Source: Cladochytrium replicatum (Eukaryota > Chytridiomycota > Chytridiomycetes > Cladochytriales > Cladochytriaceae). From it: a stretch of 64,000 nucleotides of DNA. The stretch spans positions 372,001-436,000 of the forward strand of contig JAHLKD010000003.1 in NCBI GenBank assembly GCA_025526935.1, written 5' to 3'. Position numbers and translations under genes: made by a program. The notes under the pieces were generated by a model, which saw only the letters and a program-made list of their open reading frames with translations, had not been told where the DNA came from and made no database searches. Below, piece after piece: positions 33,413 to 45,025 of the stretch (position 1 is its first letter; the number at the start of each line of letters is the position of its first letter).

Positions 33413-33640
33413 TGTTTTCTTTTCTCATTATTTATTACTCACCTGTTTTTTTGGCACCGTAGCAGTATCTGACGGGTAGCCACAGGTTTGAGTTTACATT
33501 CTCTGTTTTGCTTTGTTGCTTTCCTTTATGCTGCGCGCGCTTCCCTATGTGCTGGTCCATGACCATCTTGTAAGGCACTTTGGGTGTTGTTTTTTGTTAT
33601 GCATTGTATGTGCAAAATAAATAATAATATTGTTAAAAAA
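33413..33640 (+). repeat. LINE family B 3' untranslated tail
   Basis: Contains GACGGGTAGCCACAGGTTTG, TGTGCTGGTCCATGACC, then AATAAATAATAATATTG and an A run. It is repeated at 34310-34556 and, shortened, inside the compound tails at 28195-28355 and 39200-39343. Confidence 0.8.
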
Positions 33641-33644
33641 AAGA

Positions 33645-34260
33645 TTATTTTTCCACTTGTCACAATGATCTCATTGTTCCTATGCCTGTTGTGCCCCCAC
33701 TTCATCCGTTGGTGTTGCATTTTCAGTCTTTAGCTGTTGCGCACAATGGACCAATTGCAGTGTCGTTTGCCCCTGTCCGCAATTTGAAACTTGTCACCCT
33801 TTGTTGCTACCCCCACAACAACATCTCCCAACAGTATGTCTTCGTTTGTTCCTGCTATATTGGCTTGGCTGCCTGTTTCCAAACCCCCAACCTTATTGTA
33901 GGAACTGTCATGATGCCCCTGAAGTGTTGCGTGCCCATGTCTCTGTGTGTCTACATTTGCATGCTAGTTTGTCTGCTAGTTTTGATTTGGGCCCACCTGA
34001 CGATCCCTGCCTACCTCTTGACATTGCAATTGATATGCTTTCACCACGGCCTTTTTATCCTTCCCCTGCTTTTTCCCAGTGGGTTCTTGTTCTTCGTGCA
34101 CTTAACCGCATTTGGTCAAACTGTCTTGGTTATGACCTAGTTTTGTCTCCCGCTCGTGATTCTATCTTGTCGGCTTTTGTTGATTTGGATATGCCTTAGT
34201 GTTTTGAAACATTTTACTTTTCCTACGGCTCGCACGGCTCCCCATGTGCTGCCAATTTAA
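33645..34260 (+). pseudogene. 5'-truncated LINE copy, family A (ORF2 C-terminus)
   Basis: It starts at sequence matching 27350 and carries the end of ORF2: the knuckle region (CRNCHDAPEVLRAHVSVC), PRPFYPSPAFSQWVLVLRAL and the final FVDLDMP at 34199. A single frameshift near 33797 separates the first part. The A tail follows but is cut after GCCAATTTA, where an inverted copy begins. Confidence 0.8.
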
Positions 34261-34310
34261 GTGTAAAAATACACGTAAATTGGCAGCACATGGGGAGCTG
34301 TGCGAGCCAT
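34222..34310. repeat. Palindrome made of LINE tail sequence
   Basis: GGCTCGCACGGCTCCCCATG and following bases to GCCAATTTA are followed after a 16-base spacer by the inverted copy ending GGGGAGCTGTGCGAGCC. The arms are about 33 bp and nearly perfect, so the strand can fold into a stable hairpin. Confidence 0.85.
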
Positions 34311-34556
34311 TTGTGGATCTTTAATGTTTTCTTTTTTCATTGTTTATTACTCACCTGTTTTTTTGGCACCTTAGCAGTACCTGACGGGTAGCTACAGGTT
34401 TGAGTTTACATTCTCTGTTTTGCTTTGTTGCTTTTCCTTATGCTGCACGTGCTTCCCTGTGTGCTGGTCCATGACCATCTTGTAAGGCACTTTGGGTGTT
34501 GTTGTTTGTTATGCATTGTATGTGCAAAATAAATAATAATATTGTTAATAAAAATA
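34311..34556 (+). mobile_element. Very short LINE family B insertion (3' tail only)
   Basis: Starts in the last codons of ORF2 (TTTGTGGATCTTTAATG) and runs through the whole B tail to AATAATATTGTTAATAAAA. It joins the palindrome directly on its left. Confidence 0.75.
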
Positions 34557-34833
34557 AAAATGAGTCTCGCTCTCTAAAACAAACACACTCACACACACAC
34601 ACAGATACTCACACTCACACACACACACACACTCTCTCTCTCTATCTCTCTCTCTCTCTTTTTCTCTCTCTCTCTCTCTCAAAATCAATGCAATCTCCCA
34701 GCGCTCCGCCTGTACAGCTGCCTGACGTGCCGCATACTACGCCTCCTGCCGCATCCCCCCACAATTTCATCGTTTCTGGCCGTGCTCGCTCCCTACGCAG
34801 ACAGACACAGTGACACTCAGTCTTGCAGATTCT
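34557..34833 (+). mobile_element. LINE 5' fragment: CA/CT microsatellite plus start of ORF1
   Basis: (CA)n and (CT)n runs at about 34585-34681 lead into ATG 34688 and MQSPSAPPVQLPDVPHTTPP, which matches the ORF1 start at 28739. The frame stops at 34813. Unlike in the full LINE, the 95-bp monomers come after this piece, so the block is rearranged. Confidence 0.7.
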
Positions 34834-35112
34834 GTCCACCCGGACACTTTCTCAACTCATTGACGGTACTTCAGTGATCTCTATCAAGTACAACTAACCT
34901 CTCTACCAATGTAACTAGCAATAAGATTCTGTCCACCCGGACACTTTCTTAACTCATTGACGGTACTTGAGTGATCTCTATCAAGTACAAAATGTTACTC
35001 GCAATAAGATTCTGTCCACCCGGACACTTCTCAACTCATTGATGGTACTTCACTGATCTCGATTAAGTACAACCAACCTCTCTACAAATACTACTCGCAA
35101 TAGGATTCTGTC
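34834..35112 (+). repeat. Three tandem LINE 5' monomers (about 85-97 bp each)
   Basis: Each unit begins ATTCTGTCCACCCGGACACT and contains CTCAACTCATTGA and CTATCAAGTACAA or close variants. Units start near 34834, 34928 and 35010, with a partial start at 35107. Confidence 0.8.
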
Positions 35113-35540
35113 CAGGCGAAGGTTGATAATGGACTGAGAACATGTTTGGTTGCGAAATGCAAGTAGAGCAAGAAGGTCGATAAGACGGGATCAACAAAAA
35201 ACTTCCTCTGGCATCTGAAAAACCACCGTGGAAGTATTGCCAGGTCGCTTGGACTGTTGGACATCGTCCCCAAGTGACAACAGATACTGAATTTCAGCTT
35301 GCTGGAGAAGGAGCAAGACTTTATGTTCAATCCAGATGTAGCGTGGCAGTCAATTTTGGACTGGATTGCTGCGGACAATCAGGCTTTTACTGTTGTGGAG
35401 AACAGGTTCTTTGTCAGCATGCTGAAGACTTTTCAGCCAAACTATACACCAAAGATGGCAAAAGCAGTGAAGCAAAAGGAGATCCAGCTGCTGGCTCCTG
35501 TCGCACTGAAGAGTCAGCGAAACTAACGTCGGCAGGAAGC
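35113..35540 (+). pseudogene. hAT transposase N-terminal fragment (BED finger and following helix region)
   Basis: A frame with KNFLWHLKNHRGS gives the His half of a BED zinc finger, with a Cys-containing piece (LVAKCK) just before. After a stop, ILDWIAADNQAFTVVEN followed by FFVSML and TFQPNYTPKM is the conserved WI-x-D-x-x-x-F-x-VVE block of hAT transposases. It is a different hAT lineage from the element at 36052. The sequence from 35540 to 35865 has serine-rich frames on the minus strand with no recognisable product. Confidence 0.65.
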
Positions 35541-35867
35541 TCTGGTGCACGCTGAGAAGCCTGGCCCAACTCGCTGGAGTCATTGGAAGAAGATGTGGAG
35601 CTCGGCTCTCGAGCGCTGTTGTTGCCACCTTGTCCTGATACACGTCTGCGTTTGTCCTGCATGCTGTTCCCCTCGCTGGACGCCTTTGAAATTTGGGGGG
35701 CTGGCAGACTTCGCTTCCGTGTGTCAAGCGGATGACTGTCCACCAGTCTTTGGCTTGCGTCGGATGCTGCCTTACGCTTTGGTTTTACAAAGGCTGCGTC
35801 CATTTTTGTTGTGGTGTGGCTGGAACGTTACTGACTCTAAGTGACCAGGTGCACAGAAAGCACATCT

Positions 35868-36051
35868 CTCGAGGTCTGTCGTCGTAGAAATTGTTTGATA
35901 CAGAACTTCTGTTGTGACTTCTTGGAAAGTGTCCAGGTGGCAGAATCCTATTGCTAGTAGTATTTGTAGAGAGGTTAGCTGTACCTGATAGAGATTACTG
36001 AAGTACCGTCAATGAGTTGAGAAAGTGTCTGGGTGGACAGATTCCTATTGC
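35868..36051 (-). repeat. Inverted LINE 5' monomers
   Basis: Reverse complement of the monomers at 28380 and 34834 (here GTGTCCAGGTGG and GTGTCTGGGTGGACAG), about two units. With the forward monomers at 34834 they bracket the hAT fragment. Confidence 0.75.
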
Positions 36052-36388
36052 CAGGGTCTGCCACGAGTCAAATTATTTATTTGATTTGTCAAACTTTATT
36101 TGCACTTATTTGCGAGAGTCAAATCGAGGGGAGCTCCCTGATTTGCTCAAATGTGATTTGAGCAAATAGGGGTGCCAATTTGTCAAATAAAATTGGTACC
36201 TACCTATTTGGCAAATAGGCCGCAAGGCTTGGGCAAATATTTGTCAAATATTGTGTGTCGTAATATGTTTCCAGACTCCCCACCTCCAATATTAATACTC
36301 TTACACTCCCGATTCCCCATTAAACAGTTTGTGCTGTAACTTGGACTTTCATTGATTGTTCTTGTAATTTGAGGTAGACATCAAGCAA

Positions 36389-37820
36389 ATGCCAAAAGAA
36401 AAAAGGGGGTGAGTAGGAATTTCAGGCTTGTAATGATACTTGACTTACCTAGGATACAGGTCAAAGAGATCGAAACAACAACAAAATAAGGGCAACGTCT
36501 ACAATGAAGAACCAGAGGATATTGATAAAAGTTCATCAACATCTTCACCGCTTGAAAGTGAGAGGGAAACCCAGAACAACTCCCGCAGATCATTGTCAAG
36601 CTCAGCACAAGCAGTTGAGGGGGTGAGGCTGAGAACCAGGGCTCTTTTACTGCAGCAGAACCAACTTCTGAACTCGGCATGGCCCAAGATGCTGCCAGAG
36701 TCAGGACTGACATAAGATTTTCATCGAGTATCCACAGCTACTATAAACGAGAGAAGCAAATGGAGAGTGGTTTTGAGGTTGAGTACGACGTTTGCATCAA
36801 ATGCCAACAAATGAAGAAGATGGTGCGCTACAAGGTTATCAGTAGTTCGACAACAAATCAGAGGGTAAGTCTAGGATTGGTTAAAAAAAACAGAGCAAGA
36901 GGCTGCAACTTTAAATGCAGCCTCTTGCTCTGGTTTTTTTAACCAATCCTTTGAAGGGACATCTTCGCGCTAGGCATTCCATTGCCCTTGATGAAATTGA
37001 TAAAGGGCTGAAAAAGTCCAAAATGACTGTGGCGCAAATGCGTCAAGTGAATGAGTTTAACTCATTACTCACAATCTCTGCAGCGGTCATTCAAGCAAAA
37101 AGTAGCAACCAGATTGCTCATTGAGGCAATTGTCTGCGATAGCACACTGCATGATAAGGTTATGAGCTCATTTGAATTCAATGTGATACTTTGTACTTTT
37201 AGCATGCTGGGCTACGATCCACGACTACTATAATGCTACAAATGACAAGGTGACAGTCACAGCACTGATTCTGGATCCACGTCATAAGCGAGTTTATTTC
37301 AAGCAAAACAAGTGGGGTTCACGTATAGCCAAAGAGATGGAAAAGCAGTATGTATTCATGGTTTCACAATCCAAATTTACCCTAATATGATTGGGCATTG
37401 CTAGCTTGAAAACAACGGTTAAGCGGTATGCAGATGAAAACCCAGGCATCTACAGAGACAACCAGACTGATTCCACTGCTTCTGTGAATGGGCTTGATGC
37501 ACTCATTTGGGGTGGATCAAGAGGAAAAGCAGCACACAAGGTAACATATATCATCATAGAAAATCCACTTGATGTTTATTGGTTATTTAAATTTGATGAG
37601 GTGCGTACATGGGAGGACGAACTTGAGCAGTTCCTGTCAAGTCCAACTGCCGATGAGAAAATGAACCCTCTCGAGTGGTGGAAGATGTACACCCTTGACT
37701 ACCCGTTGCTCTCACTTGTGGCCCGTGACCATTTTGCGATCTGTCTTTCTAGTGTGCATCAGAACGTCTCTTCTCAGCAGGCGGTCTTACTTTGCTAACA
37801 TGTCCGGACGAACTTTAGGA
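36389..37820 (+). pseudogene. hAT transposase, catalytic core deleted
   Basis: Starts MPKEKR, then a short intron ending at GATACAG and SKRSKQQQNKGNVYNEE. Polar serine-rich residues precede a BED finger: CIKCQQMKK then, after the hairpin intron, GHLRARHSIAL (C-x2-C ... H-x4-H). The middle of the protein, with the DDE catalytic residues, is missing: near 37205 the sequence jumps to the C-terminal part with TALILDPRHKRVYF. The hATC dimerisation region follows: ELEQFLSSPT, NPLEWWKM, YPLLSLVARDHFAI, and after a frameshift ASERLFSAGGLTLL. Frameshifts and the deletion rule out activity. Confidence 0.8.
36865..36956 (+). other. 92-bp hairpin intron in the transposase gene
   Basis: GTAAGT at 36865 and TTGAAG at 36951-36956 fit splice sites, and removing the stretch joins the Cys and His halves of the BED finger in frame. 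Nearly all of it is one inverted repeat: arms 36873-36907 and 36916-36950 match in 34 of 35 bases around an 8-base loop. It could be a true intron, or a miniature fold-back transposon that is spliced out. Confidence 0.7.
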
Positions 37821-38204
37821 GCAATCATGGGTCTGACAAATTGGTGGGCAGTTGGTGGACTTATGGAGCACTTGGACAAGTTAAGATGGTCTGTGCAGGT
37901 TGCAGATGAGGGTTGTGTGAATGAGGACAATTTGGTGGAAATGTTTGGTATCGAATGTGAGGATGTACGGTTTGGGACGGGGCTAAGAACCAGAGGGGAA
38001 AATGAATTCATACATTGAGAGGAAAAATGATATTGACCCACTCATTAAGATCTGTTGGTTGAAATTATTGAGATTTAATAAAGAGAGCTTTTTTGGTTTC
38101 CAATTGCGAACAGTCTGAAATTTGAAAAACAGAGACTTGTTTGCAAAACCATATCGATCAAGTAAATTTGGCTGAATGTGAGCTACTCTAAGACCACCGT
38201 CCAG

Positions 38205-38945
38205 TTTTGCACCATAGTGAGGAACAGAACTTCAACCATAGAGATGGACAGAACTTGTAGCATTTTGTGATGAACAGAACTTGCAGCATGTTTGACAGCT
38301 GAACTGGAGACTTACCATATTTGGAGTGTTCGATGTCAAACATTACAAATATCACTGGACAAAGATCAGAGCATTTGTCTAATGACGGACAGAACCTAGA
38401 CCATAGTGACGAACAGAACGTGTACCATAGTGACAAACTGAACTTGAACAATAGTAGTGATCAGAACTTACAGCAATGTGTGACAGCTGTGTAGCTGTTT
38501 TCATCACTTGACAAAAGATCATAGCGTTTGTCTAATGACAAACAGAACTTGGACCATAGTGACGACTCAGTGACAAACAGAACTTGAATCAAGGTAACAA
38601 ACAGAACTTGTAGCATGTTGATGGCTGAGTTCATCACTGGACTAAAGATCAGAGCTTTTTCTAAACATAACAGAACATGAACCATCGTAATGAACAGAAC
38701 GTGTCGCAAGTGCTGAACAGAACTTTTTGCATAGTGATGAACAGAACTTGGACCATAGTAACGAACAGAACTTTAACCATAGTGACAAACACAGCTTGCA
38801 CCATAGTAACGAACAGAACTTTAACCATGGTGACAAACAGAACTTGTAGCATGTCTGACGGCTGCATCCATCACTGAATGAAAGATGAGAGCTTCTGTCT
38901 AATTACGAACACAACTTTTAACCATTGTGATGAACAGAATCTTGG
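38205..38945. repeat. Minisatellite, about 24-bp unit
   Basis: Degenerate repeats of ACCATAGTGACGAACAGAAC with a TTG/TT ending fill about 740 bp. Every 120-200 bp the array is broken by a second motif (GCATGTTTGACAGCTG or similar, then TCACTGGACAAAGATCAGAGC), giving a higher-order pattern. Open frames inside it on both strands are by-products of the repeat. Confidence 0.85.
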
Positions 38946-38989
38946 TCTTCGCTGTGGTCTCTGGTAAAACCTGATTTAAAGTTATATTC

Positions 38990-39497
38990 TTGAACATATT
39001 TCTAAATATAATTATTATAATTATTTCAGCATATTGATTCTTTGAAAATCTTCATAATATGTATTTATTTCCAACCAATACATATCACCAGCTGGTGCAA
39101 AATTAAAATACAAGTATAAAATTTTTGTTCATTCCTTTTTTTAGCACATATCTTTTGATGATCAAATGCATAACAAGAATTAAAATTTTATACATATTTT
39201 TGAACAATATTATTTATTTATTTTGCACACACAATGCGTAACAATAAAAAACACCCAAAGTACCTTACAAGATGGTCATGGACCAGCACACAGTGAAGCG
39301 CGCGCATCATAAGGAAAATGAAGAAAGCAAAACAGAGGAAGTAATTTTTTGTTTGAAATTCATAATATGTATTTATTGTCCACTCAATACATACCACCCG
39401 CTGGTGCAAAATCCAAATACAAGGATAAAAATACACGTAAATTGGCAGCACATGGGGAGCGGTGCGAGCCGTAGGAAAAGTAAGATGTTTCAAAACA
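38990..39497 (-). repeat. Compound LINE 3' tails (A, B, A-like)
   Basis: Read on the minus strand from the ORF2 stop: family A tail (39497-39350), family B tail (39343-39200), then an A-like tail (to about 38990). The same series lies in hAT copy 1 (15310-15850). Confidence 0.75.
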
Positions 39498-42400
39498 CTA
39501 AGGCATATCTAAATCAACAAAAGCCGACAAGATAGAATCACGAGCGGAAGACAAAACTAGGACAGTTTGACCAAATGCGGTTAAGTGAATGAAGAACAAG
39601 AACCCACTGGGAAAAAGCAGGGGAAGGATAAAAAGGCCGTGGTGAAAGCATATCAATTGCAATGTCAAGAGGTAGGCTGGGATCGTCAGGCGGGCCCAAA
39701 TCAAAACTAGCAGACAAACTAGCACGCAAATGTAGACACACAGAGACATGGGCACACGACACTTCAGGGGCATCATGACAGTTCCTACAATAAGGTCGGG
39801 GGTTTGGAAACAGGCGGCCAAGCCGATATAGCAGGAACAAACGAAGGCATACTGTTGGGAGATGTTGGTGGGGGGGTAGCCACAAAGGGTGACAAAGTTT
39901 CAAATTGCGGACAGGGGCAAATGAAACTGCAATTGGTCCATTATGAGCAACAGCTAAAGACTGCAAATGCAACATCAACAGATGAAGTGGGGGCACAATT
40001 TACAACGGGCATAGGAACAATGAGATCATTGTGACAAGCTGAAACATAAGGAGATGAACCACAACCGACTGGAGATGACCGATAGAATTGCGCGAGCAAA
40101 CATACGTGCCTGAAGGTACTTCAGCCTGAACTCAAAAGTAGGAATTTGCGCTAACAGCAACAAACCAACACGCGAAGTGGTATGGGCTAGCGAAAACAGA
40201 CGACACAGTGCATGATAACAAAAACGCTCGAGTACCTGAAGCTGAGCGGTGGAAGGCCGAATAAGTGCTAAACCAAACTCAAGTGAAGGTCTAATAAAAG
40301 ACAAAAACAACAACCTGGCAATACAAGGAGCAGACCCACCAAAGTACGAGACATAAGGTGCAAAAAGATGCTATGAGGCACGAGCTTTCTCTAAGCGATG
40401 ATCAATAGTTGCAGCAAGATCAAACCGTGCAATAGTAAAATAGTGACCAAGGTATCTAAATGAAACCTCTACAGGGAGGGCAGAGCCATGAAGCTTCAAG
40501 GGGGTGGGTAACCGCTGAGAAGATAACACAGCACACTTTGAAGGTGACAACACAAAATGAGAAGCTAAAGCAAAATCTTCACAAATTCTCAATGCACACT
40601 GGGCTTGCTCAGAGGTGGCAGAAAACAAAGCTATGTCATCAGCAAAAAACAACGAATTGAAAACAGGAGTGTTATAAGAAACCTAGCAAGATGAGAGGAT
40701 TCACGACGAAGGAGCTGTACTAAAGGATTGATGAAAACTGAGTACAAGAACAGAGACAAAACAGAACCTTGAAAAAGACCTCGTGGAAGCGAAAACAAAT
40801 CAGAAGCACGATTCTCTATAACAACCTGAGAAGAACAACGATCAAAGATACTCATCAAAACAGGGATCAAACGGTTTTGAATTCTGGGAAATTGACGAAG
40901 ACGTTCCCACAAAAGAGGCCTATGCACAGTATCATATGCTGCTTTAATATCTAAGAAAGCAACAGAATAAGGCGGAGCAGTGCGGAAAGCCCGTCGAAGG
41001 GTAGCATCTAATGCAAAAACACACTCAACACCTGAACGATTGGCCTGGAAACCAGCTTGGGCGGATCAAGTTTACCAACAGTACGCTCAAAGATTTTTCT
41101 ATCAACGTTGGTTAAAGTAATGGGGCAGTACTGACTAATATCACCAATGGAACCCTTATTCTTCCAAACAGGTAACAACAAGCCAGCATTCCAGGCAGAG
41201 GGCGACAAACCTGAACGGAAAATAGCGTTTGAAAGTTGAACAAAAAGAATAGCAACATCAGAAGCTAACGGCTTAAATAACTCAGCTGGAATATGGTTTG
41301 GGCGAGGAGCAGAGTTGTTTGGGGAAGAACGAATAGCACAAACAAAGTCACTAACACTAACTGACACAGAATCATTCAGCGCATGTAGACAAATGTGTTC
41401 TGCACTGGCATAGGATTGTGCAAACTGAGTCTGATAAACGGAGGCAAAGTGATTGCGATAATGAGATAAAGAGGCAGGATCAGACAATAAACCACTTGCA
41501 GCTGAACGCCGTTGATGACACCTACACGCGGTGGAAAGAATGTTGCTAACCACGGTTAAAGAACTAGGAGAAGAACTAAACATATTGTCGCCAGAAGCCT
41601 CTCGAGCTTGCTGAGAAAGAGACCAAGTACGAAAAGCTTTGACACGCTCACGCGATAGCTGGTCACGCTCCAAGCGACAATACTCAACTAAAACAGGATC
41701 ACAGGAAGAAACAGCTACAAAGTGCTTATGAGTAGCTCCGTCGCAAGGCCACTAAATGTGGTGACAATGGGAGATGGTGACCTAAACTGGGGGGTCCAAT
41801 GACACAAGCAGCGCACGAAGTAACAAAGGACAAAATAATATCTAATGCAGAGTCAATACATCCCTGTGCAACATCCACAGACATTTGGGCAAGGGCGGGA
41901 GCTTCTAAAATTGGACTGAGCGCAGCATTGACATCAGCAAGGGTGGGATCAAAAAAATAGTGTCCCACATCCTCTATTGCTTGAAAGACAGCAGGTTCAT
42001 GCAACAGATGAGCAGCCCAACGCTTGTGGGGGGAGCAGCAGAGGGAGCACCGGCAATGGGAGGAGCAAAAGAAAAAACAGCTGTAACTGAAAAATGGTGA
42101 GAAGCCCAATGCATAAACTCGCTGTCGGCAAGACGAATATGACTATGTAAGAAATAGGATCACATTGAAGCAGAGGATTGACAAACAACAAATCGATAAT
42201 GGTGTCACCATTGCGAGTAGAAAATGTGGGGTTATGCAGGAAGGGTGCTTAACTGGAGAGAAACTAGCGGCAGAAATAAATTGCTCAAACAACCTACCCG
42301 TGCGATTTGAAGAATGATCACCAGTAGCTTAAAAACGGGCATTGAAATTGCCCAACAAAAGAACAGGGCACGGAGACGACGGGACATGTTGAGGAAGTGA

Positions 42401-42776
42401 AGCAATAAACTGTTCAAGGAAGGGGTCCAACAATACCACACGGAGGCAAATAATACCCTCCAACCAAAAGCCCACGAAATGTAAACCATAGAGAGGTGCC
42501 ACCAGAACTAGAAACTCGGCGGAAATCAGAAGCTCTACAAAGACTGCGATTGATCAAGACTCCCACACCAGCCTGTCGTGTACCCAATGACCCAGGAGAA
42601 AAACGAGTGTCAAAAATCAAATCTGGGGAAGGCAGCGGGTCTAAAGGGAAAAGGTGTGTTTCAGTCAGGAACAGAAAAACAACGTGATTTGCGCACATAA
42701 AACACGAAACAGTGAATCAAGAACTTCAAAGCTCAAATTTCGACAATTGAAGGTACAAACTCGAACACTAATCATT
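39498..42776 (-). pseudogene. LINE ORF2 (endonuclease, reverse transcriptase, zinc knuckle), family A
   Basis: The ATG at 42776 overlaps the ORF1 stop (ATGA). The endonuclease starts VRVCTFNCRNLSFE, then FLTETHLFPLDPLP and VGVLINRS, with a GNFNAR-like motif only in a broken frame near 42340. The reverse transcriptase has FVCAIRSSPNNSAPRPNHIP (41350 region), YCPITLTNVDRKIFERT, FADDIALFSATSEQ (40650) and FRYLGHYF. The knuckle CRNCHDAPEVSCAHVSVC lies near 39760, and the end is FVDLDMP at 39498. At least four frameshifts occur. The copy at 26638 is a close relative. There is no RNase H domain. Confidence 0.85.
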
Positions 42777-44145
42777 GACGAAGATGGATTGAGCGAGGCT
42801 GACGTGCAATCACGCGGGCACTGTCCAGCACAGTTTCCTGAGCATCCATGGGGAGCTGACCACGGACATACCGGGAAATAGCAGGATTAACTGAACTGAG
42901 GATATGTGCATATCTCTTGTGGACAACTTCCCTGACCGCAGCCTCCCACTGCTCCCAAGGCAGAGTAGAGGCTCGGCGAAGAAAGTCAGGGTTTGATTCG
43001 TCAGTGGAAGCTTCCTGGGTAGAGAAGTGCGCACGGAGAGCAATTGCGGTTGAGCGAATACAGATAAAGGAAGCAATGTTGCAACCAACAAAACTGATGT
43101 GGCAGATACCACGCACCACCTCATCGCCCAAAAGAGCCCTCAGCATGGTCCGCACAAAGCCAAGCCGCTGTCTCATGATATCATTGACGTACACAGTGGT
43201 CAAATCAGCCACACAAGCCTGAAGATCAGCAGGAGGGGACCAGCAGCGGAGAGGTCAGTGGATAAAATACAACAGGCCAAGGACCACGAAGGCTGACATT
43301 CGAAGTGGGGTCACGGCCAGAAAGGGCAGTCCTGACAGCTTCTGTACAAGATTCAGCACTCAGTGTGGGGAGACTCTCAAGCACACAGGCACGGGCATTG
43401 GCAGCAGCAGCAGCATAAGTGCATGGACCACAAGGTCCAGGTGGGGCAGGTCGACTAGACGGGGGGCGAGGGCCAGGGGCACCAGAGTTCCCAAGAGCGT
43501 CCCAAATTGGAGGATTACCATGCAGTTGTCTAGGGGGAAGGCACACAGGCGCAGCCACATCATCAGGGCAGGAGATAGGGGCAACCAGAGGTGAAGGCGA
43601 AGGCACCAGATCCTCAGCCATATCACGACAAACACTAAAAAATTCAGCAGGAGTGTCCCTCGACAATTGTGCAAGCATAGGATCCAGCATCGCCAACAGA
43701 TCAAAGGTTGCACAAACAGATCGCATCTGAGTGAGAACAACCCGGAGATCGGCCAGAGATGCAACAGTCGAGGGAGCAGCCACAGCAGCAAGAACCTGGA
43801 CACCGGGCAGATGTGATCAGGAACGAGAACGGGAGCGACCACGGGGCAATTCATGCTCAGCAGGTCTTTTGGCATGGCGGTCACGTGATCGGAAGTCACG
43901 TGATTCGGCATTTTCATCCTCCCCCATTTTCACATCATCAGCCCAGTGAATTGGAGAGGCAGGAGCGCAGAATGGAAGCCGTGGAGCGGAATTTTCAACA
44001 GAGGAGGCACGGGGGGGCGCAACGGGCCTCAAAAATCACGGTGCCACCAGAAAATCCATCAGGGGGCACCCCGGGGGGGTGCGGCGGGCAGCGCGGCATG
44101 CGGCGCGTCAGGCAGCTGCGCATGCGGAGTGCAGGGAGGCGGCAT
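42772..44145 (-). pseudogene. LINE ORF1, family A, frameshifted
   Basis: From ATG 44145 it begins MPPPCTPHAQLPDAPHAALP and is broken at a run of C. Coding resumes at about 43783 (ASLADLRVVLTQMRSVCA, proline-rich middle) and again at 43212, ending LRQ at 42772. The last 147 residues contain VRGICHISFVGCNIASF and VVHKRYAHIL, matching the end of the other LINE ORF1. Confidence 0.75.
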
Positions 44146-44155
44146 TGATTTTTTT

Positions 44156-44810
<655 letters not shown>

Positions 44811-44827
44811 GAACAATAGCTTCGTTT

Positions 44828-45025
44828 TAGCTTCCCTATCACATCGGCTTTTACTCGGGTCTGATTCTTGACCCGAGAAGGGTTTTCCTACTGGACCCGA
44901 GAAGCGTTTTCCTACTGGACCTGATACCCGACCTGGATCCGACCCGAAAATTTTTCATGAAAACCCGGCAATCGGGTCGGGAACATTTGGTCAATGGACC
45001 CGGACCCGACCTGAAAGACCCTAAA
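44828..45025. repeat. Cluster of GACCCG/CGGGTC motifs
   Basis: The short words GACCCG, GGACCCG, GACCTG and CGGGTC recur more than a dozen times in both orientations in about 200 bp, and GAAG-x-GTTTTCCTACTGGACC is directly repeated. Such arrays occur in the subterminal parts of some hAT elements; no terminal repeat or transposase was found here. Confidence 0.6.

Larger units (their letters stand above)
36052..38955 (+). mobile_element. hAT element copy 2, right end lost
   Basis: The left end CAGGGTCTGCCACGAGTCAA and the first 680 bp match hAT copy 1 (14582), including subterminal GTCAAAT motifs. It retains transposase sequence (36389-37820) that copy 1 has deleted, followed by a minisatellite. 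From 38950 it matches copy 1 again (CTGTGGTCTCTGGTAAAACC) up to the nested LINE tail. No right terminal repeat was found before or after the LINE that follows, so the element cannot move by itself. Confidence 0.75.

Noticed and set aside
38188-38877. Several open frames with Cys/Leu/Trp-rich repeats
   Set aside because: They are by-products of the 24-bp minisatellite and change frame with each indel.
38205-38945. Possible CRISPR array
   Set aside because: Repeats are degenerate, directly tandem and without unique spacers of constant length; the genome is eukaryotic and no cas gene is present.
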